Shown: in pieces, positions 14,664 to 18,705 of the stretch
Layout: each line of letters opens with the position of its first letter
Numbering within the stretch: the first letter of the stretch is position 1
Assembly: GCA_015522395.1 (NCBI GenBank)
Contig: WAMH01000233.1
Coordinates: 1 to 18,705, forward strand
DNA from: Thermococcus sp.
GTDB taxonomy: Archaea; Methanobacteriota_B; Thermococci; Thermococcales; Thermococcaceae
DNA length: 18,705 nt
Reading direction: 5' to 3'
Translations under genes and position numbers: made by a program
Notes under the pieces: generated by a model
What the model saw: only the letters and a program-made list of their open reading frames with translations
What the model was told of the DNA's origin: nothing
Databases searched by the model: none

Positions 14664-15287
14664 ATGGCTGAAGAAAACGGGGGCAGGCCCCTGAACGCCG
14701 AGGAGTACGAGAGGTACAGGCGTGAACTCGAACGAAGAAAGGCAGAGAGCCTGATGGCGCACTGGCAGTGGTATTTCCTCCTCGGTGTTATACTGCTGAT
14801 CCTGGGAATCGTGGGGATGGGCATAATACCATTTGTGACGCTGACAACTGTAACGGTCTTTGGAGTGTTCCTCATAATAGGCGGGCTGGTGACGATAGGC
14901 ATAGCCATCTTCGCGGGTGGCCAGAGCGGAGCCCAGAGAATGCTTGGGATACTGCTGGGACTACTGTACCTCATAGCCGGGGCCACCATGATAGAGGAAC
15001 CGCTGATGTCCGCGAGGGTTTTGACGTTTATACTCGGGAGCGCCTACTTCATCTTCGGAATAGTTAAGGTGCTTGTGGGTTTCAAAACCGAGAATGGGGG
15101 CATCGTCGTTTTCTCGGGGGCGATAGACTTCCTTCTGGGTGCCATGATACTAGCCAACTGGCCGGAGTGGAGTCCATGGGTTATAGGACTCTTCGTCGCG
15201 ATAGAGCTTATAATCGCGGGTGCAAGCTTCATAGCAATGGCCCTAGGTGGAAGGTCAATGAAGAACAACCCGGAGTTCCAGGCATGA
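14664..15287 (+). CDS. DUF308/HdeD-like six-helix membrane protein (first copy)
   Basis: Integral membrane protein of the DUF308 (HdeD-like) family; the name comes from an E. coli acid-resistance gene and its molecular activity is unknown. The protein has 207 residues. A hydrophilic, acidic and basic N-terminal segment of about 30 residues (MAEENGGRPLNAEEYERYRR) precedes six hydrophobic helices arranged as three pairs. GVILLILGIVGMG in the first pair and IGLFVAIELIIAGASFIAMAL in the last are the typical repeats. I chose ATG 14664 because SD GGAGGG lies six bases upstream and transcription should start near 14640, after the earlier in-frame ATG at 14616. The neighbouring second copy is a paralogue with the same plan. 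A T-run at 15315-15320 probably ends this transcript. Confidence 0.88.
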   Translation: MAEENGGRPLNAEEYERYRRELERRKAESLMAHWQWYFLLGVILLILGIVGMGIIPFVTLTTVTVFGVFLIIGGLVTIGIAIFAGGQSGAQRMLGILLGLLYLIAGATMIEEPLMSARVLTFILGSAYFIFGIVKVLVGFKTENGGIVVFSGAIDFLLGAMILANWPEWSPWVIGLFVAIELIIAGASFIAMALGGRSMKNNPEFQA

Positions 15288-15314
15288 TTTCTCTTCCTTT
15301 CTGAGTTTCCAACC

Positions 15315-15336
15315 TTTTTTGATTCCCTTTCCGAAC
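15315..15336 (+). terminator. T-rich termination site after the first DUF308 gene
   Basis: TTTTTT at 15315-15320 followed by further pyrimidine-rich sequence (CCCTTTCC) lies 28 bp after the stop codon and before the next promoter. It is consistent with archaeal oligo-T termination. Confidence 0.4.
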
Positions 15337-15351
15337 CGTTGGATCCTCCAT

Positions 15352-15405
15352 CGAAAGTCTTTTTAAGTAACTTTTTGTAACTTAAACTGCACAATGCGGA
15401 GGTGA
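15352..15405 (+). promoter_or_regulatory. promoter of the second DUF308 gene, with GTAAC repeat
   Basis: CGAAAG (BRE, 15352-15357) and CTTTTTAA (TATA, 15359-15366) would start transcription near 15388. Two GTAAC copies exactly 10 bp apart (15367-15371 and 15377-15381) fill the space between TATA and start. SD GGAGGTGA (15398-15405) lies five bases before ATG 15411. Confidence 0.6.
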
Positions 15406-15410
15406 TTGAA

Positions 15411-15965
15411 ATGAAGTTTGGAGAGGTTAAGAGAAACTGGATCTGGATGCTCGGCCTTGGGATCCTGTTCATAACCCTTGGAATCGCCGGACTGCTTGTC
15501 CTGCCGCTCCTCAGCGTCACGAGCGTGGCGCTCTTCGGGGCCTTCATGGTGCTGGCGGGAACGCTCCAGACGGCTCAGGGGATAACAAAGGCCAGGGAGT
15601 GGAAGAGCAGGAGCCTGCACATTACAATGGGACTCATCTATATCATTGGTGGAATATTCGCCCTGATAAACCCGGTCCTTGCCACGGCGATCTACACGAT
15701 GTTCCTGGGTTTCTCCCTCATGACGATAGGAACTATCAGGATAGCCGTCGCCTTCCAGAACAAGGACGTTGGTCAGTGGGGGTTAATGGCCCTGTCCGGC
15801 TTCTTTACGGTCCTGCTGGGAATCCTTATCGTTCTCCAGTGGCCCTGGTCAAGCCTCTGGGCGGTGGGACTTTTTGTCTCGCTCGACCTCATCATGAGCG
15901 GGGCGAGCTTCGTTGCGATAGCCCTCGCTGCCAAAATAGAGTACGAAGCCACGGTGCCCGCCTAA
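15411..15965 (+). CDS. DUF308/HdeD-like six-helix membrane protein (second copy)
   Basis: Second DUF308-family membrane protein (184 residues), of unknown activity. A short N-terminal segment (MKFGEVKRNWIWM) leads into three helix pairs. The first pair shares the pattern GILFITLGIAGLLVLPLLSVTSVALFG-like with the upstream copy, and the last, AVGLFVSLDLIMSGASFVAIAL, matches that copy's closing helix pair closely. It lacks the 30-residue charged N-terminal extension of the first copy. ATG 15411 was chosen over a GTG at 15402 because the GTG lies within the ribosome site itself. It has its own promoter, so the pair is a tandem duplication rather than a simple operon. The TAA overlaps the stop of convergent elp3 by 4 bp. 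Confidence 0.88.
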   Translation: MKFGEVKRNWIWMLGLGILFITLGIAGLLVLPLLSVTSVALFGAFMVLAGTLQTAQGITKAREWKSRSLHITMGLIYIIGGIFALINPVLATAIYTMFLGFSLMTIGTIRIAVAFQNKDVGQWGLMALSGFFTVLLGILIVLQWPWSSLWAVGLFVSLDLIMSGASFVAIALAAKIEYEATVPA

Positions 15966-17737
15966 GTGTTGAGGTGGGCATCAAACTCTTTGCTCTTTTT
16001 ATAGCTGGCGTAATCCTTGTCGAGTCTCTTCGCCACGTAGGGACCGTTTTTACGATAACCGAACTTCCTGTAGTACTCCCTGACTCCAACGCCGCTTATG
16101 ACGAGCATCTTCTTCACGTCAAACTCTTCTCTTGCTATCCTCTCGGCCTCGCTCAAAAGTTCCCTGCCGTAACCGCGGTGCTGCCACTCGTACTTTGGCT
16201 TCCCGCCTATAGGAACGAGCGGGCCGTAAACGTGAAGTTCCCTGACTATTGCTGAAGGACAGCAGTTTATCTCCTTCCTATGGGATTTTTCACTCGGGAT
16301 CCTCAGGCGGATGAAGCCGATGAGGATGTCGTTCTTAGTATCTTCAAAGCTGAGGAATATCTCCCTTCCGCCAGAAGCTTCATAGTCCTCGCGGAGGAGC
16401 TTGATGTGCTCCACCTCAGGCTCGATTCCAAACTTCTCCATCTGGTGACCGACTTCCCTAAAGCGGATCTCCCTCGGCCTTATCCCTCGCTTAATCAGCT
16501 CGTTGAAAACCAGCTGGCCGAGGTTTGAGTGCTTCACGCCTGCAACTATGAGCTTTGCGGGGATGTCGCGCTGAATCCTCATGACGCGGACCCACTTGGG
16601 AAAGAGCTTGTAGGCCTCGACGAGCAACTCAACCGCCTCCTCCGTCGTGTAGGGGCGGTATTTGCCGGCCTTGTACCAGGCGTAGAGCGGCGCATCGGCC
16701 GTCACAAGCGTCGGGTAGATTTTCAGCATGTCGGGCCTGAAGCGGGAGTCCTCGAATATCGTCCTGAAAGTGTAAAGGTCCCTCTCGAAGTTGCTTCCCG
16801 GCAAACCGGGCATTATGTGGTAGTTGATTTTAAGACCGGCATCACGGAGGAGTTGCGTAGCTTTAACTATCTCCTCGACGCCGTGGCCCCTCTTGGTTCT
16901 CTCGTGGATGAAGTTGAAGACCGTCTGGACTCCGAGTTCTACCCTTGTTGTCCCAAAGCGGAGCATCCTGTCTATCTGCCTCTCGAAGGCCCAGTCTGGT
17001 CTTGTCTCTATCGTTAAACCCACCATCCTGACCTTGGCTTTCTCGTTCTTCCTTTGCTCGTCCTCAAGGTAGTAGTAGGGCTTCCTGTGGGTTTTAAGCC
17101 AGGCCTCGCGGAACTTGGGGTCTTCATCGAAAACGGACTCGTCTTTCTTCACTATAAGCCGCACGAGCTTCTCCTCAAGGTTTTCGATGTCCTTAAAGTG
17201 CGGGAAGTCGTTCATCGCCTTGAAAGCCTCTTTGACGAACCACTCCTGGTAATCGAGGTCGACCGCCGGAAAAGTCCCGCCCTGGATTATGACCTCGACC
17301 TTGTCCACGTCGTGGCCTATGTCGGTGAGTTGCTTAAGGCGGCGCATCATGATTATGTAAGGATGATATGCACTCTGGATTGCCCTCAAAGCCGAGGGCT
17401 CCTTTCCGGTGTAGCTCTGAGGGGAACCAACCGCCGGCCCGCCGGGGCAGTAGATGCAGCGCCCGTGGGGGCAGGGGAAGGGCTTTGTCATCATCGCGAC
17501 TACCGCAACACCGCTTATCGTCCTCGTCGGCTTCCTCTTGAGCAGATCCCTAAAGCGCTCGCGCTCCCCCTCGGGGATGGCCTTGAGTATGTCGGAATTG
17601 CCCGGAATCTTTGAGAGGTGATACTTCCTGGATACGATTATCTTGTAGCGGTTGAGCTCCTCCCTGCTCTTTATCTCGCCGGCTAAGACAGCTCTCGCTA
17701 TTTCATCAACCGCCTTCTCAAACCTCTCACCGTTCAT
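15962..17737 (-). CDS. elp3: Elp3, tRNA wobble-uridine (cm5U34) radical SAM acetyltransferase
   Basis: Catalyses carboxymethylation of U34 in tRNA from acetyl-CoA and AdoMet; archaeal Elp3 acts alone without the other Elongator subunits. The protein has 591 residues, close to other archaeal Elp3 proteins. The N-terminal tRNA-binding region (1-70) is rich in Arg and Lys. The radical SAM core has the CxxxxCxxC cluster PCPHGRCIYCPGG (C89, C94, C97), followed by GGTFPAVD and ELGVQT. The C-terminal GNAT domain contains HRGYGRELLSEAERIA for acetyl-CoA and ends in VREYYRKFGYRKNGPYVAK. ATG 17737 has GGGAGTG six bases upstream; a GTG at 17746 would add three residues. The TATA element TTTTAAAA is at 17769-17776. 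It is divergent from the Nif3-family gene. Confidence 0.96.
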   Translation of the reverse strand: MNGERFEKAVDEIARAVLAGEIKSREELNRYKIIVSRKYHLSKIPGNSDILKAIPEGERERFRDLLKRKPTRTISGVAVVAMMTKPFPCPHGRCIYCPGGPAVGSPQSYTGKEPSALRAIQSAYHPYIIMMRRLKQLTDIGHDVDKVEVIIQGGTFPAVDLDYQEWFVKEAFKAMNDFPHFKDIENLEEKLVRLIVKKDESVFDEDPKFREAWLKTHRKPYYYLEDEQRKNEKAKVRMVGLTIETRPDWAFERQIDRMLRFGTTRVELGVQTVFNFIHERTKRGHGVEEIVKATQLLRDAGLKINYHIMPGLPGSNFERDLYTFRTIFEDSRFRPDMLKIYPTLVTADAPLYAWYKAGKYRPYTTEEAVELLVEAYKLFPKWVRVMRIQRDIPAKLIVAGVKHSNLGQLVFNELIKRGIRPREIRFREVGHQMEKFGIEPEVEHIKLLREDYEASGGREIFLSFEDTKNDILIGFIRLRIPSEKSHRKEINCCPSAIVRELHVYGPLVPIGGKPKYEWQHRGYGRELLSEAERIAREEFDVKKMLVISGVGVREYYRKFGYRKNGPYVAKRLDKDYASYKKSKEFDAHLNT

Positions 17738-17766
17738 GTTGCTCACTCCCGCCCAGATTGGAGGGC

Positions 17767-17779
17767 GGTTTTAAAAGGG
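17767..17779 (-). promoter_or_regulatory. promoter of elp3
   Basis: CCCTTTTAAAACC on the minus strand is a clear TATA element. Initiation about 25 bases downstream would fall near 17747, leaving a leader of only about ten bases before ATG 17737, or none if the GTG at 17746 is used. Confidence 0.5.
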
Positions 17780-17788
17780 TTTGTGGAG

Positions 17789-17829
17789 GTATTAAGTTAG
17801 TGAATAATTCACCAAGTGAATAGGAGGTG
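17789..17829 (+). promoter_or_regulatory. promoter of the Nif3-family gene with a perfect palindrome
   Basis: A TATA-like GTATTAAG (17789-17796) is followed by the perfect inverted repeat GTGAATAATTCAC (17800-17812) and a third copy of the half-site, GTGAATA, at 17816-17822. SD GGAGGTG (17823-17829) is five bases before ATG 17835. The palindrome would lie just upstream of the expected start near 17819, a usual position for an archaeal repressor site. Confidence 0.5.
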
Positions 17830-17834
17830 GAAAA

Positions 17835-18587
17835 ATGAAGCGCGACGAACTCGTTGCCTTTCTTGATGAGTACCTCCAGATCTCGGCCTACCCTGACAAG
17901 TCGAGCAACGGCCTGCAGGTGGAGGGAAAGCCCGAAGTCGAACGCGTTGCCTTTGCCGTTGACACCACACTGAAAACCATCGAGAGGGCCGCAAAGGCAA
18001 AAGCGGACATGCTGATAGTCCACCACGGCATGATATGGGGCGGGCTGAACTACATTACGGGGATGCACTACAAACGTCTTAGGGCACTTATAGAGAACGG
18101 TCTGAACCTCTACGCGGCTCATTTACCGCTCGATGCTCATCCAGAGGTTGGAAACAACGTCGAACTGCTAAAACTGCTCGGTTTGAAGCCAAAGGGTCCG
18201 TTCGGGGATTACAGGGGGCTGTCGATAGGCTACTGGGGCGAGTTTGAAAGGCCAGAGCCAATTGAGAAGGTCGCACAGATCATAGCTGAGAAGCTCGATG
18301 CAACTGTAAAAACCTACGAGTTCGGGAAGCGCGAGGTTAAAACCGTCGGAGCGGTCAGCGGGGCTGGAGCGTTCGCTTTGGAGGAAGCGTGGAAGAAGGG
18401 GATAGACCTCCTCATAACCGGCGAGTCTGGACACGCCGATTACTTAACGGCCGTGGATTTGCCGCAGAGCGTCCTCGTTGCCGGCCACTACAAGACGGAG
18501 ACGCTCGGAGTGAAGGCCCTCATGGGGCTTTTGAAGGAGCGCTTTGGGCTGGACGTCTTCTTCATAGACGAGCCAACCGGACTCTGA
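17835..18587 (+). CDS. Nif3-like dinuclear metal-centre protein
   Basis: Member of the Nif3/YbgI family (once named GTP cyclohydrolase 1 type 2 homologues), which forms hexameric toroids with two metal ions per subunit. The biochemical activity is not settled. The protein has 250 residues and is the short form without an inserted PII-like domain. Metal ligands are visible: HHG (63-65), D100 in AHLPLDAHPEVGNN, and H218 and E222 in GHYKTETLGV. The motif ITGESGHADY precedes the last ligands, as usual in the family. It has its own promoter, is divergent from elp3, and its 3' end overlaps the next minus-strand gene by 26 bp. Confidence 0.94.
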   Translation: MKRDELVAFLDEYLQISAYPDKSSNGLQVEGKPEVERVAFAVDTTLKTIERAAKAKADMLIVHHGMIWGGLNYITGMHYKRLRALIENGLNLYAAHLPLDAHPEVGNNVELLKLLGLKPKGPFGDYRGLSIGYWGEFERPEPIEKVAQIIAEKLDATVKTYEFGKREVKTVGAVSGAGAFALEEAWKKGIDLLITGESGHADYLTAVDLPQSVLVAGHYKTETLGVKALMGLLKERFGLDVFFIDEPTGL

Positions 18588-18705
18588 GCCCCTCCAGGAC
18601 TTCCCTTTCCTTCAGAATTCGGAGGGAAATGCCGAGCTCGCCGGCATAGTTGATTATCCATCCCGGCTTTGAGGTGAAGTTGGAAACGACCCAGAGCTCA
18701 GGGAA
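18562..18705 (-). CDS. C-terminal end of an unidentified gene
   Basis: A minus-strand frame open at the right edge gives the last 47 residues of a protein, including ELWVVSNFTSKPGWIINYAG and GISLRILKEREVLEGLRV. The pattern 'strand, VSN-x-T, helix with YA, GI, strand' resembles the end of restriction-endonuclease-like (PD-(D/E)xK) domains in archaeal proteins, but the fragment is too short for a safe family call. It overlaps the Nif3-family gene convergently by 26 bp. Composition and codon use look like the core genes. It could also be a chance open frame. Confidence 0.5.
   Translation of the reverse strand, partial: FPELWVVSNFTSKPGWIINYAGELGISLRILKEREVLEGLRVRLARL

Noticed and set aside
15044..15547. 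167-residue minus-strand frame across the gap between the DUF308 genes
   Set aside because: It covers parts of two membrane-protein genes and the second promoter. Its sequence is rich in Ser, Pro and Thr with no motif, and no minus-strand ribosome site was seen.

Overview
The window is chromosomal DNA of a hyperthermophilic euryarchaeon of the order Thermococcales, most likely Thermococcus. The evidence is an archaeal A-type ATP synthase operon, an archaeal SecF-SecD pair, archaeal Nip7 and Elp3, a pyruvoyl AdoMet decarboxylase, a KaiC-like ATPase with its helix-turn-helix partner, short BRE/TATA promoters, strong GGAGGTGA ribosome binding sites and tightly packed genes. No rRNA, tRNA, CRISPR array or insertion sequence was seen.

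Layout. Positions 1-5834 (minus strand) hold atpH-I-K-E-C-F-A, with atpA running off the left edge; the promoter lies near 5900. Positions 5980-9106 (minus) are a secF-secD-RCK (TrkA-type) operon. A plain intergenic stretch of about 300 bp (9107-9410) leads into speH (plus), which ends 5 bp from a convergent operon of a KaiC-like ATPase and a coiled-coil HTH protein (11119 to 9845, minus). Positions 11185-13521 (plus) are the accessory part: an AT-rich, translationally coupled pair made of a class I methyltransferase and a 491-residue protein of unknown function with a C-terminal membrane hairpin. It meets nip7 and a YkgJ-type cysteine-cluster gene (minus, 14541 to 13518) with a 4-bp overlap. 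Two separately promoted DUF308/HdeD-like membrane proteins follow (14664-15965, plus), then elp3 (minus), divergent from a Nif3-family gene (plus), and the 3' end of an unidentified gene at the right edge.

How the genes work together. The left half is membrane energetics and export: a rotary ATP synthase whose proteolipid carries all the Na+ ligand positions, and the SecDF motor that uses an ion gradient to help translocation, with an RCK protein as a cation-transport regulator. The right half mixes polyamine synthesis, tRNA wobble modification and ribosome assembly, all core functions in a thermophile. The KaiC/HTH pair looks like a signalling module.

Points most worth a second look are the methyltransferase/membrane-protein pair, the compact divergent promoter it shares with the KaiC operon, and a tandem GTAAC-N5-GTAAC motif found both there and at the second DUF308 promoter.
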